From: Mycobacterium sp. UM_WGJ | GTDB taxonomy: Bacteria > Actinomycetota > Actinomycetes > Mycobacteriales > Mycobacteriaceae | Direction: 5' to 3' | Assembly: GCF_000455125.1 (NCBI RefSeq) | Contig: NZ_AUWR01000030.1 | Location: forward strand, 1 to 64,000 | Length of the DNA stretch: 64,000 bases | Part shown: one piece after another, positions 27,611 to 38,278 of the stretch | How positions within the stretch are numbered: position 1 is the stretch's first letter | Layout of the letters: each line of letters begins with the position of its first letter | Translations under genes and position numbers: made by a program | Notes under the pieces: model-generated | What the model saw: the letters and a program-made list of their open reading frames with translations, nothing else | What the model was told of the DNA's origin: nothing | Database searches by the model: none

Positions 27611-28459
27611 GTGAGCGCACCGAACGAGCCGGGGCACCCGGGCAACGGGGGCAAGGCGGACTCGGCCGGCAACGGTCCGGGCGAGCCGGGTCAGCGGCCC
27701 GCGGGCCGTCCCGGCCGGATCACCGAGACCGGGGAAGCCCCGCCGTGGCAGCGCGGCGGTCAGGCCCGCCCGGCCGCACCGGCCCGGCCCGCAGACGGCG
27801 GGGCGCACTCCCCCGGCGTTGACGAGCGGATACGCCGTTTCGTGTCCGGGACGGCTGCCCCGACAGCGCCTCCCGCGCCCGGCGCGCCGCAGCAGGCCCC
27901 GGCCAAGCCCCCGGCGGCGACCAAGCCGCCCGCTCAGCCTGCCAAGCCGCCGGGTCAACCGGCCAAGCCGGCCGCCAAGCCCGCGCCGCCGGTGAAGCCC
28001 GCCCAACCCGACGACGCCTACGTCAGCGAGTTGCCGGATCTGTCCGAACCGGCGCAGCGGCGGTCTCCGGCCCGCCGCCCGCAGGTGTCGGCGGGCCCGC
28101 GCGGGCCGCTGCGGGCAAGCATGCAGATTCGCCGGATCGACCCCTGGAGCGCGCTCAAGGTGTCCTTGCTGCTGTCGACGGCGCTGTTCTTCGTCTGGAT
28201 GATCGCGGTGGCAGTGCTGTACGTCGCTTTGGGCGCAATGGGCGTCTGGAACAAGCTGAACAGCAACGTGGGCGACCTGTTGACCAACAACAGTGCCGCC
28301 GAACTGGTTTCCGCCGGTTCGATTTTCGGCGGCGCTGCGCTGATCGGGCTGGTGAATATCGTGGTGCTGACCGCGATGGCCACCCTTGGCGTGGTGATCT
28401 ACAACCTCAGCACCGACGTCGTCGGCGGCGTAGAGGTAACCCTGGCTGACCGGGACTGA
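27611..28459 (+). CDS. DUF3566 membrane protein (Rv0007-like)
   Basis: 282 residues from a GTG with AAGGAG at 27599-27604. Residues 1-165 are Pro/Ala/Gly-rich and probably disordered, including a run of KPP and QPAKPP units. The C-terminal third holds two membrane helices (about 185-208 and 236-262) of the DUF3566 family. The function is not established; position next to gyrA and near cwsA and crgA suggests an envelope or division role. Confidence 0.9.
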   Translation: MSAPNEPGHPGNGGKADSAGNGPGEPGQRPAGRPGRITETGEAPPWQRGGQARPAAPARPADGGAHSPGVDERIRRFVSGTAAPTAPPAPGAPQQAPAKPPAATKPPAQPAKPPGQPAKPAAKPAPPVKPAQPDDAYVSELPDLSEPAQRRSPARRPQVSAGPRGPLRASMQIRRIDPWSALKVSLLLSTALFFVWMIAVAVLYVALGAMGVWNKLNSNVGDLLTNNSAAELVSAGSIFGGAALIGLVNIVVLTAMATLGVVIYNLSTDVVGGVEVTLADRD

Positions 28460-28481
28460 CGGGCCGGGCGCTCACGGCATT

Positions 28482-28511
28482 TTGGTGAGCGGGCACCCAG
28501 TGCGGTAATCT
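28482..28511 (+). promoter_or_regulatory. Probable tRNA operon promoter
   Basis: TTGGTG at 28482-28487 and TAATCT at 28506-28511, separated by 18 nt, would start transcription near 28518, about 15 nt before tRNA-Ile. A reasonable SigA-type match. Confidence 0.4.
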
Positions 28512-28532
28512 CGCTCGGTCGCAGACGACTAC

Positions 28533-28606
28533 GGGCCTATAGCTCAGGCGGTTAGAGCGCTTCGCTGATAACGAAGAGGTCGGAGGTTCGAGTCCTCCTA
28601 GGCCCA
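28533..28606 (+). tRNA. ileT: tRNA-Ile (GAT)
   Basis: A 74-nt cloverleaf: acceptor GGGCCTA pairs with TAGGCCC, the D loop contains AGCTCAGGCGGTTAGAG, the anticodon GAT lies in CTGATAA, and the T loop is GGTTCGAGTCC. CCA is not encoded. Confidence 0.97.
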
Positions 28607-28618
28607 CGAGTCCCACCA

Positions 28619-28691
28619 GGGGCCTTAGCTCAGTTGGTAGAGCGCTGCCTTTGCAAGGCAGATGTCAGGAGTTCGAATCTCCTAGGCTCCA
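28619..28691 (+). tRNA. alaT: tRNA-Ala (TGC)
   Basis: A 73-nt cloverleaf: acceptor GGGGCCT pairs with AGGCTCC (one G-T pair), anticodon TGC in TTTGCAA, T loop GTTCGAATC. It follows tRNA-Ile by 12 nt, the conserved Ile-Ala pair next to gyrA. Confidence 0.97.
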
Positions 28692-28723
28692 CAATGCGAA
28701 CGCGCAGGCGTCGCCCCGGTGCG

Positions 28724-29149
28724 CTAAATCTTGTGCTGTGCGTCCACGCTCGGTGGGCGCGGCGACGACTCCTGCGGCCGGTTCGAGCGGCGGATCAACA
28801 CCGCCACCACCCCGCCCGCCAGCAGTGCCGCACCGGCGGCCGCCGCGAGCACCCAGGACCGGCGAACATGACGGCGAGGGGCACGACCTTCCAACAGCTC
28901 CGGGAAGCCGGCGACGGCCTCTTGGGCGGCGGCCAGTTCCCGGGCCGCGGCTTCGGCGGCCTCGGAGACGCGGTCGGACAGTTGGCTGTCCCGATAGCGC
29001 CGGCGTAATTCGACCGCCCCGCGGCGCACAGCGGCGCCGCTGAGACCCGCGGCGCCAAGCGCCACGTCCACCGGCCCGGCAGCGGTGTGGGCGAGACCGC
29101 GAGTCAGGCGCTCTCGGTGGGTCAGCGGGGTCTCGGTCGCCAGGCGCAT
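28724..29149 (-). CDS. cwsA: Cell wall synthesis protein CwsA
   Basis: 141 residues from the ATG at 29149 (M. tuberculosis Rv0008c is 145). A helical, Ala/Arg/Glu-rich cytoplasmic part (about 35-95) precedes one membrane helix (about 100-122, [15 protein letters not shown]) and a short tail. CwsA interacts with Wag31 and CrgA and helps polar growth and septation; crgA lies 1.2 kb away. It is divergent from ppiA. Confidence 0.88.
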   Translation of the reverse strand: MRLATETPLTHRERLTRGLAHTAAGPVDVALGAAGLSGAAVRRGAVELRRRYRDSQLSDRVSEAAEAAARELAAAQEAVAGFPELLEGRAPRRHVRRSWVLAAAAGAALLAGGVVAVLIRRSNRPQESSPRPPSVDAQHKI

Positions 29150-29207
29150 GGGCACAACGCTACCCGTGACGCAGCCCACCACGGCGCGAATGGCAGACTG
29201 TGATCCC

Positions 29208-29738
29208 ATGACCTCCAGCTCCATTGCCACCGCAACTGCCACGCTGCACACCAACCGCGGCGACATCAAGATCGCGCTGTTCGGCAACCACGCTCCTAAG
29301 ACCGTGGCCAACTTCGTCGGCCTGGCCCAGGGCACCAAGGAGTACTCGACCACCAACGCCTCCGGCGGCTCCTCGGGGCCGTTCTACGACGGCGCGGTGT
29401 TCCACCGGGTGATCGGCGGATTCATGATCCAGGGCGGCGACCCGACCGGTACCGGTCGCGGCGGCCCCGGCTACAAGTTCGAGGACGAGTTCCACCCGGA
29501 GCTGGTGTTCGACAAGCCCTACCTGCTGGCGATGGCCAACGCCGGACCGGGCACCAACGGCTCGCAGTTCTTCATCACCGTGGGCCAGACCCCGCACCTG
29601 AACCGCAGGCACACCATCTTCGGTGAGGTCGTGGACGCGGACTCGCAGGCGGTTGTGGACGCCATCGCCACCACCGCGACCGACCGTGCCGACCGGCCCA
29701 CCGAGCCGGTCGTCATCGAGTCCATCACGGTCGCCTAG
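29208..29738 (+). CDS. ppiA: Peptidyl-prolyl cis-trans isomerase A (cyclophilin)
   Basis: 176 residues from the ATG at 29208. Cyclophilin signatures are clear: [15 protein letters not shown] with the catalytic Arg, [17 protein letters not shown], and HTIFGEV. It catalyses proline isomerisation during folding. No Sec signal is visible. Extra upstream codons in frame overlap cwsA and are not used. Confidence 0.96.
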   Translation: MTSSSIATATATLHTNRGDIKIALFGNHAPKTVANFVGLAQGTKEYSTTNASGGSSGPFYDGAVFHRVIGGFMIQGGDPTGTGRGGPGYKFEDEFHPELVFDKPYLLAMANAGPGTNGSQFFITVGQTPHLNRRHTIFGEVVDADSQAVVDAIATTATDRADRPTEPVVIESITVA

Positions 29739-29757
29739 CGGCGACGCGTGGCCGTGG

Positions 29758-30201
29758 TCAGCGGCCGGTGTAGCCGGCCGTTGACAGTACTTCGAACACC
29801 TCGCGCGGGTCGGTTCCCAAATCCCACCGCGACAGGATCAGTAACTCGTCATCGACGGTTTCGATCTCCAGTAGCCGATGCTTGCGCCCGATGCGCTGGT
29901 ACTCGGTGACACGAAGCCGGGTGAGGCTGTCCGGGGTGAGCACTTTGGTGCGCCACCAACCCCGCACCGCGAGGCCGTCGAATGTCAGCGCGAGCTTGGG
30001 CCGGGCCCGCCAGGACAACCCGGAGAACACCAGCAATCCCACTCCGGCAATGCTGCCCAGCACCCGCCCGGGGGTATCGGTGGCGATCGTCGTAGCGCTG
30101 ATGGCCAACGCGGCCCCGACGAGCGCGCACGCAACGATTCCGCCGGCCGGTGGCGACCACTCCGTCTGCGCATGCCCGGGCTGACTCACGTCGACCTGCA
30201 C
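29758..30201 (-). CDS. PH-domain-like membrane protein (Rv0010c-like)
   Basis: 147 residues, GTG start. Two adjacent hydrophobic helices (about 20-45 and 48-64) are followed by a bacterial PH-like domain (LTFDGLAVRGWWRT and LLEIETVDDELLILSRWDLGTDP). The family is conserved in mycobacteria near crgA; the function is unknown. It converges with ppiA. Confidence 0.88.
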   Translation of the reverse strand: MQVDVSQPGHAQTEWSPPAGGIVACALVGAALAISATTIATDTPGRVLGSIAGVGLLVFSGLSWRARPKLALTFDGLAVRGWWRTKVLTPDSLTRLRVTEYQRIGRKHRLLEIETVDDELLILSRWDLGTDPREVFEVLSTAGYTGR

Positions 30202-30330
30202 GTTTCGAGGTTATCTACAGGAGTTGTCCACAGTGGGGATAAATCACATCGATGTGATTGACCCAGGACACGGTTGCTGAGCCGGCATCGGCGGCGGTCC
30301 GACATAACCGAAATACCGCGTCCGTGCAGC

Positions 30331-30615
30331 TCAGTGCCAGCGCATGGTGAGTAATAGCCCGGTGATCATGAAGGCAAACGCGATGGCATAGTTCCACGGG
30401 CCCAGTTCGGCCATCCAGTTGAGCGCGGCGGGGGCATCCAGCCCGGTGGCCCCCAGCTGATACACCATCAGCCACACCAGTCCGAGGAGCATCAGCCCCA
30501 GGAACAGTGCGACGAACCATGTGCTCGATGGGCCGCCTTTGACCTTGACCGGGGTACGGCTCACCGACGAAGGGGTGAAGCTGGTGGTCTTCTTGCGAAC
30601 CTTGGACTTGGGCAT
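30331..30615 (-). CDS. crgA: Cell division protein CrgA
   Basis: 94 residues, as in M. tuberculosis (93). A basic N-terminal tail (KSKVRKK) and two membrane helices (about 32-54 and 73-92) define the family. CrgA binds FtsZ, FtsQ, PBPs and CwsA and helps septum assembly. Divergent from the DUF881 gene. Confidence 0.96.
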   Translation of the reverse strand: MPKSKVRKKTTSFTPSSVSRTPVKVKGGPSSTWFVALFLGLMLLGLVWLMVYQLGATGLDAPAALNWMAELGPWNYAIAFAFMITGLLLTMRWH

Positions 30616-30707
30616 CGGTACCTCGGGAAAGTGCGGCGTGAAGCTGCGAGTATGGGTCGGTACGAGATTAGCCCAGCAGGATAGTCCAGCCGAGAACGGG
30701 AGAGCCG

Positions 30708-31469
30708 ATGCCGCAGATGGGACTGTCGTCCTCCGGCCGCCGTTCCCCGTGGCGGATCGGAGTTCCGCTGGTCTGCCTGCTGGCGGGCCTGCTGCTGGCG
30801 GCCACTCACGGGGTCTCCGGCGGTAAGGAGATCCGGCGTGGCGACGCCCCCCGACTGGTCGATCTGGTCCGCGCGACCCAGGCCACGGTGGAAGAACTCA
30901 CCGCGCAGCGTGACACGCTGGCAGCCGGGGTGGGTTCAGTACACGGCCGAAGCTCCGGCATCGCCCTGTCGGCGATGCGCAAACGCAGCGAGCAACTCGC
31001 ATCGACCGGCGGGCTGGAGGCGATGTACGGGCCGGGCCTGGTCGTGACGCTCGCCGACGCCCAGCGTGATGCCAACGGCCGGTTCCCACGCGACGCCTCC
31101 CCCGACGACCTGGTGGTGCACCAACAGGACATCTCCGCCGTGCTCAACGCTTTGTGGAGCGCCGGCGCCGAAGCTGTGCAGATGCAGGACCAGCGGATCA
31201 CCGCGGCGTCGGCGCCGCGGTGCGTGGGTAACACTCTGCTGCTGGACGGCCGGACCTACAGCCCGCCGTACGTGGTGACCGCGATCGGTGACCCGGCCGC
31301 GATGCAGGCCGCGCTGGCCGACGATCCCCTGATCACTCTCTACAAGCAGTACGTGATCCGGTTCGGCCTGGGTTACAGCGAGCAGGTCAGTGCGGACCTG
31401 GAGGTCGTCGAGACACCGGCCGTCGCCCGGATGCGCTACGCCGTGCCGGTCGGCCCGGTCGACTACTGA
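30708..31469 (+). CDS. DUF881 membrane protein (Rv0012-like)
   Basis: 253 residues from the ATG at 30708. One N-terminal membrane helix (about 17-36), a coiled-coil segment (about 55-95) and the DUF881 globular domain ([25 protein letters not shown]) facing outside. The family also occurs near division genes in Bacillus (ylxW/X). The role is unproved; the context is cell division. Confidence 0.9.
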   Translation: MPQMGLSSSGRRSPWRIGVPLVCLLAGLLLAATHGVSGGKEIRRGDAPRLVDLVRATQATVEELTAQRDTLAAGVGSVHGRSSGIALSAMRKRSEQLASTGGLEAMYGPGLVVTLADAQRDANGRFPRDASPDDLVVHQQDISAVLNALWSAGAEAVQMQDQRITAASAPRCVGNTLLLDGRTYSPPYVVTAIGDPAAMQAALADDPLITLYKQYVIRFGLGYSEQVSADLEVVETPAVARMRYAVPVGPVDY

Positions 31470-31517
31470 TTGGGCGCAGCGGGCCGTCGCCGTCAACGCG
31501 GCGGTAGCCTGTTGGTC

Positions 31518-32198
31518 GTGCGGATCCTCGTCGTCGACAATTACGACAGCTTTGTGTTCAACCTGGTCCAGTATCTGGGCCAGTTGGGTGTGCAGGCTGC
31601 CGTCTGGCGTAACGACGACGCGCGCCTGAGCGACCCGGCCGCTGCGGTGGCCGACTTCGACGGGGTGTTGCTGAGCCCCGGACCGGGCACGCCCGAACGC
31701 GCCGGCGCCTCGATCGCCCTGGTCGGGGCGTGCGCGGCTGCCGGAATCCCGGTGCTGGGGGTCTGCCTGGGGCACCAGGCGATCGGCGTCGCCTTCGGCG
31801 GCACCGTGGGCCGGGCGCCGGAGTTGCTGCACGGCAAGACCAGCACGGTCTTTCACTCCGGTGCGGGGGTGCTCAAGGGTTTGCCGGATCCGTTCACGGC
31901 CACCCGCTACCACTCGTTGACGATCCTGCCCGAGACGCTGCCGCCCGTTCTGGAGGCGACGGCGCGCACCCGCGGCGGAGTGATCATGGCGGTGCGGCAC
32001 ACGGAGCTGCCCATCCACGGGGTGCAGTTTCACCCGGAGTCCATCCTCACCGAGGGCGGTCACCGGATGCTGGCCAACTGGCTGGGCTATTGCGGCTACA
32101 GCTGCGACCCGGATGACCTCGAAGCCTTGGTGCGCCGGCTGGAGGAGGAGATCGCCGCGACGGTCCAGACCGCCCGGCCGCCCGCCCCTGTTCCGTAG
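31518..32198 (+). CDS. trpG: Glutamine amidotransferase, anthranilate/aminodeoxychorismate synthase component II
   Basis: 226 residues from the GTG at 31518, 7 nt after TAGCCT (31505-31510), so probably leaderless. Class I glutaminase motifs are complete: LLSPGPGTP, catalytic Cys in GVCLGHQ, and His-Glu in HPESI. It supplies ammonia to anthranilate synthase (tryptophan) and possibly to PabB (folate), since mycobacteria have a single such subunit at this locus. Confidence 0.93.
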   Translation: MRILVVDNYDSFVFNLVQYLGQLGVQAAVWRNDDARLSDPAAAVADFDGVLLSPGPGTPERAGASIALVGACAAAGIPVLGVCLGHQAIGVAFGGTVGRAPELLHGKTSTVFHSGAGVLKGLPDPFTATRYHSLTILPETLPPVLEATARTRGGVIMAVRHTELPIHGVQFHPESILTEGGHRMLANWLGYCGYSCDPDDLEALVRRLEEEIAATVQTARPPAPVP

Positions 32199-32216
32199 CC
32201 GTTCGCCAGCGCCGCG

Positions 32217-34091
32217 TTACTGACCGAAGCGCAGCGTGATGTTGCCATCGGTGTTCACACCCTGTCCGGCCGCCGGGCTCTGGTAGAGCACCCGGTTGTG
32301 CCCGGATCCGCCGGCATCGACGTCGGCGCCCTTGACCAGCATCCCGGTCCAGCCCAGGGCCCGCAGCTGCGGTTCGGCGTCGGTCCAGAACATGCCGGCC
32401 AGATCCGGCATCACAAACTGGTTGCCCCGCGACACCCGCAGCTCGATCACCGCGTCGACGGGCACCGTCTCACCGCTGGGCGGGCTGGTGGCGATCACCT
32501 CGCCGGCGGGTCGCGGACTGTCCACCGCCACCTCGGTGATCTTGGTGAAGCCGTAGACGGTCAGGTTCTTCTGCGCCAGATCCACGGTCTGGCCGGTGAC
32601 GTCAGGAACGGGCTTGGTGGCCGGGCCGCTGCCGATCACGATGATGATCTCGTTGGTGACAGCCGTGGTCTGATTCGCCGGCGGGTTGGTGCCGACCACC
32701 TTGTCCTTGAGTTCCGGGGTGGACGGCGAGTTGACCTGCTTGAACTTGCCGAACCCGGCGGCGGTCAGCTTCTTGACCGCGTCGGCGTAGCTCAGGGTCG
32801 CGACATCGGGAAGCTGACGCTGCTCCGGCCCGTAGGACACGTCAACGGTGATCTTGTCGCCCTTGTTCGCCGGGGAGCCGGCGGGCGGGTCGGTGCCGAT
32901 CACATGGTCGGGCGGGACGTGGGAATCGGAGCGCTGCTCGGTGCGGGTCTTGAAGCCCTTGTTCTGCAGTTCGGCGATCGCGTCGACCGACGCACGGCCG
33001 CTGACGTCGGGCACCTGGATCTGGTGGGTGCGGCCGCCGAACGTGTTGATCGACACCGTGACGATGACGGTCAGCACGGCGAGCACGATCGCGGCGATCA
33101 GCCAGCGGCCCACCGAGCCCGGCCGCTCGTGGCCGAAGTCGAGTTCCTGGCGGGGCAGCGGGTCGGTCTGTGCACCGGTGTGGTCACCGGCCCGCGGCGT
33201 CATGATCGAGGCACGATCGGCCGCGGTGAGCACCCGGGGGGCTTCGGGCGTCTCCCCGTTGTGGACCCGCACCAGATCGGCACGCATCTCGGCGGCGGTC
33301 TGGTAGCGGTTGTCCGGATTCTTCGCCAGCGCCTTGAGCACCACGGCGTCCAGATCGGCGGGCAGGCTCGGGAGCCGCTGCGACGGGGGCACCGGATCCT
33401 CGCGGACGTGCTGGTAGGCCACCGCAACCGGGGAGTCGCCGACGAAAGGTGGGTCGCCGGTGAGGATTTCGTAAAGCACACAGCCCAGCGAGTACACGTC
33501 CGAGCGGGCGTCGACGGTGTCGCCGCGAGCCTGCTCGGGTGACAGGTACTGGGCGGTGCCGATCACGGCGGCGGTCTGGGTGACGCTGTTGCCGGCGTCG
33601 GCGACGGCACGGGCGATGCCAAAGTCCATGACCTTCACCGCGTTGTGCATGTCGATCATGATGTTGGCCGGCTTGACGTCGCGGTGGATGATGCCGTGCT
33701 GGTGGCTGAAGTTCAGCGCTTGGCAGGCGTCCGCGATCACCTCGATGGCGCGGATCGGCGGCATCGGGCCGTCGTTGTGCACGATGTCGCGCAGCGTGAC
33801 GCCCTCGACGAGCTCCATCACGATGTAGGGCAGCGGACCGGCCGGGGTCTCGGCTTCACCGGTGTCGTAGACCGCGACGATCGCCGGGTGGTTCAGGGCA
33901 GCGGCGTTCTGTGCCTCGCGCCGGAAGCGCAGGTAGAAGCTGGGGTCGCGGGCCAGGTCGGCACGCAGCACCTTCACCGCGACCTCGCGGTGCAAGCGGG
34001 TGTCGACAGCGCGGTGCACCTCCGACATGCCGCCGAAGCCGAGGATCTCGCCGAGCTCGTAGCGATCGGAGAGCCGTTGCGGCGTGGTCAT
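32217..34091 (-). CDS. pknB: Serine/threonine protein kinase PknB
   Basis: 624 residues from the ATG at 34091 (M. tuberculosis 626). Kinase domain 1-280 with GFGGMSEVH glycine loop, VAVKVL lysine, [10 protein letters not shown] catalytic loop, MDFGIA and the activation loop containing [13 protein letters not shown] membrane helix near 333-355 is followed by four PASTA repeats that sense muropeptides and lipid II. It phosphorylates CwlM, MurJ, FhaA and division proteins. ATG overlaps the pknA stop. Confidence 0.97.
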   Translation of the reverse strand: MTTPQRLSDRYELGEILGFGGMSEVHRAVDTRLHREVAVKVLRADLARDPSFYLRFRREAQNAAALNHPAIVAVYDTGEAETPAGPLPYIVMELVEGVTLRDIVHNDGPMPPIRAIEVIADACQALNFSHQHGIIHRDVKPANIMIDMHNAVKVMDFGIARAVADAGNSVTQTAAVIGTAQYLSPEQARGDTVDARSDVYSLGCVLYEILTGDPPFVGDSPVAVAYQHVREDPVPPSQRLPSLPADLDAVVLKALAKNPDNRYQTAAEMRADLVRVHNGETPEAPRVLTAADRASIMTPRAGDHTGAQTDPLPRQELDFGHERPGSVGRWLIAAIVLAVLTVIVTVSINTFGGRTHQIQVPDVSGRASVDAIAELQNKGFKTRTEQRSDSHVPPDHVIGTDPPAGSPANKGDKITVDVSYGPEQRQLPDVATLSYADAVKKLTAAGFGKFKQVNSPSTPELKDKVVGTNPPANQTTAVTNEIIIVIGSGPATKPVPDVTGQTVDLAQKNLTVYGFTKITEVAVDSPRPAGEVIATSPPSGETVPVDAVIELRVSRGNQFVMPDLAGMFWTDAEPQLRALGWTGMLVKGADVDAGGSGHNRVLYQSPAAGQGVNTDGNITLRFGQ

Positions 34092-35320
34092 TGCGACGTC
34101 CTGTGCCAGGTCCAACCCGATGATTGCGCGGCCGGAGACGTCGCCGACGACTCAGCGTTCGACGAGCTGGTCAGCGGAGCCCCGGTGTCGGTGACGGTGG
34201 CCGGCGCCAGGGAGCCGCCCGGGCTCTTGGCGTTGACCACGATCAGCACCGCGATGATGATCGCCAGCGTGCCGAGCACCCCGGCCGCCCACAGCAGCGC
34301 GCGCTGCCCGGCGGTGAAGGTGCGCCGCGGCGGGGGCGTGCGATGGTTGCCGGCGCTGGGCCGGGCCCGGCGCGCCGCGGTGGCCCGCGCGGACACGGGC
34401 GGAGCGGCCCGGGTCACGACACCCGACGGGATGGCCGACGGGGCGGCGCGCCCGGCCGGCAGCGCCTGACTGGGTCGCGTGGGACGCCGCCCGGAGCGCA
34501 CCGCGGCCACGGCATCGGCGAACGGGCCGCCACTGCGGTAGCGCATGGCCGGGTTCTTGGCCAGCGTGATCTCGATCAGTTCGCGCACGTTGGGCGGCAA
34601 CTCGGCGGGCAGCGGCGGCGGGGGCTCTTTGATGTGCTTCATCGCGACGGTCAGCGCGCCGTCGCCGGTGAACGGCCGCCGCCCGGAGAGCACCTCGTAG
34701 CCGACCACCCCCAGCGAGTACACGTCACTGGCAGCGGTGGCGTCCTGGCCCAGCGCCTGCTCCGGGGCGATGTACTGGGCGGTGCCCATCACCATCCCGG
34801 TCTGGGTGACCGGGGCGGCGTCGACGGCCTTGGCGATACCGAAGTCGGTGATCTTCACCTGGCCGGTGGGCGTGATCATGATGTTGCCGGGCTTGACGTC
34901 ACGGTGGACCAGTCCGGTGCTGTGCGCCACCTGCAGGGCGCGCCCGGTCTGCTCCAGCATGTCCAGGGCATGCCGCAGGGACAGCCGCCCGGTCCGCTTG
35001 AGCACCGAGTTCAGCGGCTCACCGTTGACCAGTTCCATGACCAGGAACGCGGTGCGGCCCTCCCCGTCCAGGTCGGTCTCGCCGTAGTCGTGCACGCTGG
35101 CGATGCCCGGATGGTTGAGCATCGCGGTGTTGCGGGCCTCGGCGCGGAACCGCTCGATGAACTCCGGATCCGAGGAGAACTCCGGCTTGAGCACCTTGAC
35201 CGCGACGCGGCGCCCCAGCCGGTTGTCGACGGCCTCCCACACCTGGCCCATGCCGCCGGTGGCGATGAGCCGCTGCAACCGATAACGCCCGGCCAGTGCC
35301 GCGCCGACCTGTGGACTCAT
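34088..35320 (-). CDS. pknA: Serine/threonine protein kinase PknA
   Basis: 410 residues from the ATG at 35320. Kinase domain (about 1-275) with [27 protein letters not shown] and DFGIAKA; then an Arg/Pro/Ala-rich juxtamembrane region, a membrane helix (about 342-366) and a short Ser/Thr-rich external tail with no PASTA repeats. PknA and PknB control morphology and peptidoglycan synthesis. 4-nt overlaps join it to pbpA and pknB. Confidence 0.97.
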   Translation of the reverse strand: MSPQVGAALAGRYRLQRLIATGGMGQVWEAVDNRLGRRVAVKVLKPEFSSDPEFIERFRAEARNTAMLNHPGIASVHDYGETDLDGEGRTAFLVMELVNGEPLNSVLKRTGRLSLRHALDMLEQTGRALQVAHSTGLVHRDVKPGNIMITPTGQVKITDFGIAKAVDAAPVTQTGMVMGTAQYIAPEQALGQDATAASDVYSLGVVGYEVLSGRRPFTGDGALTVAMKHIKEPPPPLPAELPPNVRELIEITLAKNPAMRYRSGGPFADAVAAVRSGRRPTRPSQALPAGRAAPSAIPSGVVTRAAPPVSARATAARRARPSAGNHRTPPPRRTFTAGQRALLWAAGVLGTLAIIIAVLIVVNAKSPGGSLAPATVTDTGAPLTSSSNAESSATSPAAQSSGWTWHRTSQ

Positions 35321-36798
35321 GAGCCCCCCTGCAGGGCGGCTTGGATCACGGCGCGTCCGATCGGTGCGGCCAGGGCACCGCCGGTGGCGGCCAAGCGGTC
35401 GCCGCCGTCTTCGACCAGGACGGCAACGGCCACTTTCGGGGCGCTGGCCGGGGCAAAGGCGATGTACCACGCGTGCGGCGGGGTGTTCCGCGGATCGGCA
35501 CCGTGTTCGGCGGTGCCGGTCTTCGACGCGATCTGTACGCCCGGGATGGCCCCCTCCTGCTGGGTCATTCTTTCGGCGTCGATCATTAGTTCAGTTAGCT
35601 TAGCCGCGACCTGCGAGGACACTGCACGCCGCTGCTCGCGCGGTTGGGTGGTGGCGATGCCCGCCAGGTCCGGACCCTCCAGGCCGTCGACCAGATACGG
35701 CTGCATGGTCAGCCCGCCGTTGGCGATGGTCGCCGCGATGACCGCGTTCTTCAGCGGAGTGACCGCGACATCTTTCTGGCCGATGCTGGTCATCCCGAGC
35801 GCGGCCGCGTCGCGGATGCGGCCGACGGTGGACTCCGCTACCTGCAGCGGTATCGGCTCGGGGGTGATATCCAGCCCGAAGCCCTGGGCCGTGCTGCGCA
35901 GAGCGTCCACACCGGTACGCATACCCAACTGGACGAAGGCGGTGTTGCAGGAACGCGCGAACGCCACCCGCAGCGGCACGGTCGGCTCGTTGCCGCCATC
36001 GCAGGTGCTGCCGCCGTAGTTCTCCAGCGTGACCGTGCTGTCGGGCAGGGCGATGCGCGCCGCGTTGGTCAGGGGCTCGTTCTCACTGACGCCGGCCTGC
36101 AGCGCCGCCGCCGTCGTGATCACCTTGAACGTCGAGCCCGGCGGGTAGGTCTCGCTGGTGGCGCGGTTGGTCAGTGGTGAGGCCGGGTCGTCGCGCAGCT
36201 GTTGCCAGGCCTGGCCCTGTTGGGCCGAATCGTGCGAGGACAGCAGGTTGGGGTCATACGACGGCGCCGACACCATCGCCAAGACCTTGCCGGTGGACGG
36301 TTCCAGGGCCACCACCGCACCGCGGCAGCCGCCGGTGCAACCGTTGCGCATCGCCTCCCAGCCCGCTTGCTGCACCCGGGGCCGGATGGTGGCTTCCACG
36401 GTGCCGCCGCGCGGGTTGCGGCCGGTGAAGAAGTCGGCCAGCCGCAGCCCGAACAACCGCGGGTCCGACCCGTTGAGCACGGTGTCCTCGGCACGCTCGA
36501 GGCCGCTGCTGGAGTACCGCAGCGAGTAGAACCCGGTGACCGGGGCATACACCGCCGGGTCGGGGTAGATGCGCTGGTATTTGATGCGGTCGTCGGTGGC
36601 GACCGAGTACGCCAGCAGCTGGCCGGCGGCGGTGATCTGACCGCGTTGCCGGGAGTATTCGTCGAGCAGCACCCGCTGGTTGCGCGGGTCGGCGCGCAGC
36701 CCGTCGGCGGCGAAGACCTGGGTCAGGGTGGCGTTGCCCAACAGCAGCACGATCAGCGCCATCAGGGTCATCGTGACGCGGCGCAGGGAGGTGTTCAT
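35317..36798 (-). CDS. pbpA: Penicillin-binding protein PbpA (class B transpeptidase)
   Basis: 493 residues from the ATG at 36798, overlapping the rodA stop. N-terminal membrane anchor (about 8-28), a dimerisation domain and the transpeptidase domain with STFK (Ser222), SCN and KTGTAEH motifs all intact. It cross-links peptidoglycan together with RodA glycosyltransferase. M. tuberculosis PbpA has the same active serine number. Confidence 0.96.
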   Translation of the reverse strand: MNTSLRRVTMTLMALIVLLLGNATLTQVFAADGLRADPRNQRVLLDEYSRQRGQITAAGQLLAYSVATDDRIKYQRIYPDPAVYAPVTGFYSLRYSSSGLERAEDTVLNGSDPRLFGLRLADFFTGRNPRGGTVEATIRPRVQQAGWEAMRNGCTGGCRGAVVALEPSTGKVLAMVSAPSYDPNLLSSHDSAQQGQAWQQLRDDPASPLTNRATSETYPPGSTFKVITTAAALQAGVSENEPLTNAARIALPDSTVTLENYGGSTCDGGNEPTVPLRVAFARSCNTAFVQLGMRTGVDALRSTAQGFGLDITPEPIPLQVAESTVGRIRDAAALGMTSIGQKDVAVTPLKNAVIAATIANGGLTMQPYLVDGLEGPDLAGIATTQPREQRRAVSSQVAAKLTELMIDAERMTQQEGAIPGVQIASKTGTAEHGADPRNTPPHAWYIAFAPASAPKVAVAVLVEDGGDRLAATGGALAAPIGRAVIQAALQGGS

Positions 36799-38204
36799 AC
36801 GCGCTCGATCACCGCCGTGCCGGTGTCGCCGATCGGAGTCGGGCGCACGGGATGGGTGCTCAGCGGCCGGCGGGCGGCGTGCGAGACCCGCAGCACGATC
36901 GCCAGCAGCACATAGTTGGCCAGCAATGACGATCCGCCGTAGGACAGCCACGGGGTGGTGAGCCCGGTCAGCGGAATCAGCTTCGTCACCCCGCCGACCA
37001 CGATGAACAGCTGAATGCCCAGGGTGGCGGCCAAGCCTGCGGCCAACAGCTTGCCGAAGCTGTCCCGCACCGCTATCGCTGTCCGCATCCCACGCACGAT
37101 CACGATGGTGTAGAGGATGAGCACGCCGGCCAGCCCGACCAGACCCAGTTCCTCCCCGAATGCGGCGATGATGAAGTCCGTCGACGCCGCGGGCACATAT
37201 CCGGGCTGTCCGTTGCCCAGTCCGGTGCCGAAGATGCCGCCGGTGGCGAAGCTGAACAGCGACTGCACCATCTGATAGCCGGCGCCCTCCGGGTCGGCGA
37301 AGGGGTCCAGCCAGGTTTGTACCCGCACCCGGACGTGGCTGAACAGGAAGTAGGCGGCCACGCTGCCGGCGGCGAACAGCAGCATGCCGATCACCATCCA
37401 GCTGAACCGGCGGGTGGCCAGGTACACCACCACCAGGAACGATGCGTACAGCAGCAACGACGTGCCGAGGTCCTTCTCGAACGCCATGACTCCCACCGAG
37501 ATCACCCAGGCGGCCAGCAGCGGCGCCAGGTCGCGCGGTCGGGGCAGGTTCATGCCCAGGACGTGCTTGCCGGCGCTGGTGAACAACCGGCGTTTGGACA
37601 CCAGCACCGCGGCAAAGAAAATCAGCAACAAGATCTTGGAGAACTCGGCAGGCTGAATTGTGAAGCCCGGCAATCGAATCCAAATCTTGGCACCCTGACG
37701 CTCGGACAACGAGGCCGGCAGCAGGGCGGGGATCACCAGCAGCACCAAGCCGGCCAGGCCGCAGACGTAGCCGCTGCCGGACAGCTGACGGTGGTCTTTG
37801 AGGGCCACCAGCACCAGGGCGAAGACGCCGACGCCGACCAGTGTCCACAGCATCTGCGCGCTGGCGCCGGGACGCGCGCCGGCGCCGTCGATCGCGACGC
37901 CGAGATCGATGCGGTGGATCATCACCAACCCAAGGCCGTTGAGCAGCGCCACCACCGGCAGCAGCAGCGGGTCGGCGTACCGTGCCGACCGCCGGATGAC
38001 CAGGTGCGCGAAGCCGAACAGCACCAGAAACGCCACCCCGTAACCGACCAGGTCCCAGCGCAGGCCCTGCTCGTGACCGGCCTCGACGATCAGCATCGCC
38101 ACCGCGATGATCATGGTGGCGAAGCACAGCAGCAGCAGTTCGGCGTTACGCCGATCCGGCAGCGCCGGTGTCAGCGTCACCGGCGGCTGCGGCGCGGTGC
38201 TCAC
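36795..38204 (-). CDS. rodA: SEDS peptidoglycan glycosyltransferase RodA
   Basis: 469 residues from the GTG at 38204, exactly the M. tuberculosis length, with GGGGGAG upstream as ribosome site and an N-terminus aligning without gaps (TPALPDRRNAELL). An ATG at 38282 overlapping the pstP stop would add 26 low-complexity residues and cannot be excluded. About 12 membrane helices; SEDS motifs include IQPAEFSKI, AFEKDLG and the ending LTTPWLSYGGSS. It polymerises lipid II with PbpA. Confidence 0.94.
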   Translation of the reverse strand: MSTAPQPPVTLTPALPDRRNAELLLLCFATMIIAVAMLIVEAGHEQGLRWDLVGYGVAFLVLFGFAHLVIRRSARYADPLLLPVVALLNGLGLVMIHRIDLGVAIDGAGARPGASAQMLWTLVGVGVFALVLVALKDHRQLSGSGYVCGLAGLVLLVIPALLPASLSERQGAKIWIRLPGFTIQPAEFSKILLLIFFAAVLVSKRRLFTSAGKHVLGMNLPRPRDLAPLLAAWVISVGVMAFEKDLGTSLLLYASFLVVVYLATRRFSWMVIGMLLFAAGSVAAYFLFSHVRVRVQTWLDPFADPEGAGYQMVQSLFSFATGGIFGTGLGNGQPGYVPAASTDFIIAAFGEELGLVGLAGVLILYTIVIVRGMRTAIAVRDSFGKLLAAGLAATLGIQLFIVVGGVTKLIPLTGLTTPWLSYGGSSLLANYVLLAIVLRVSHAARRPLSTHPVRPTPIGDTGTAVIERV

Positions 38205-38278
38205 GTCGCTGTGGTCTCCCCCGCCCGCGGGAGGTGCGCCCCGCTCATCGCCCGCCACCGCGTCGTCGCCGGCGCGGA

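Noticed and set aside
29085-29207. Longer start for ppiA
   Set aside because: Extra residues overlap cwsA and its promoter and do not resemble cyclophilin N-termini.
36799-38127. N-terminal fusion of pbpA with an upstream 440-residue segment
   Set aside because: That frame shadows rodA; pbpA starts at the ATG at 36798 with a proper membrane anchor.
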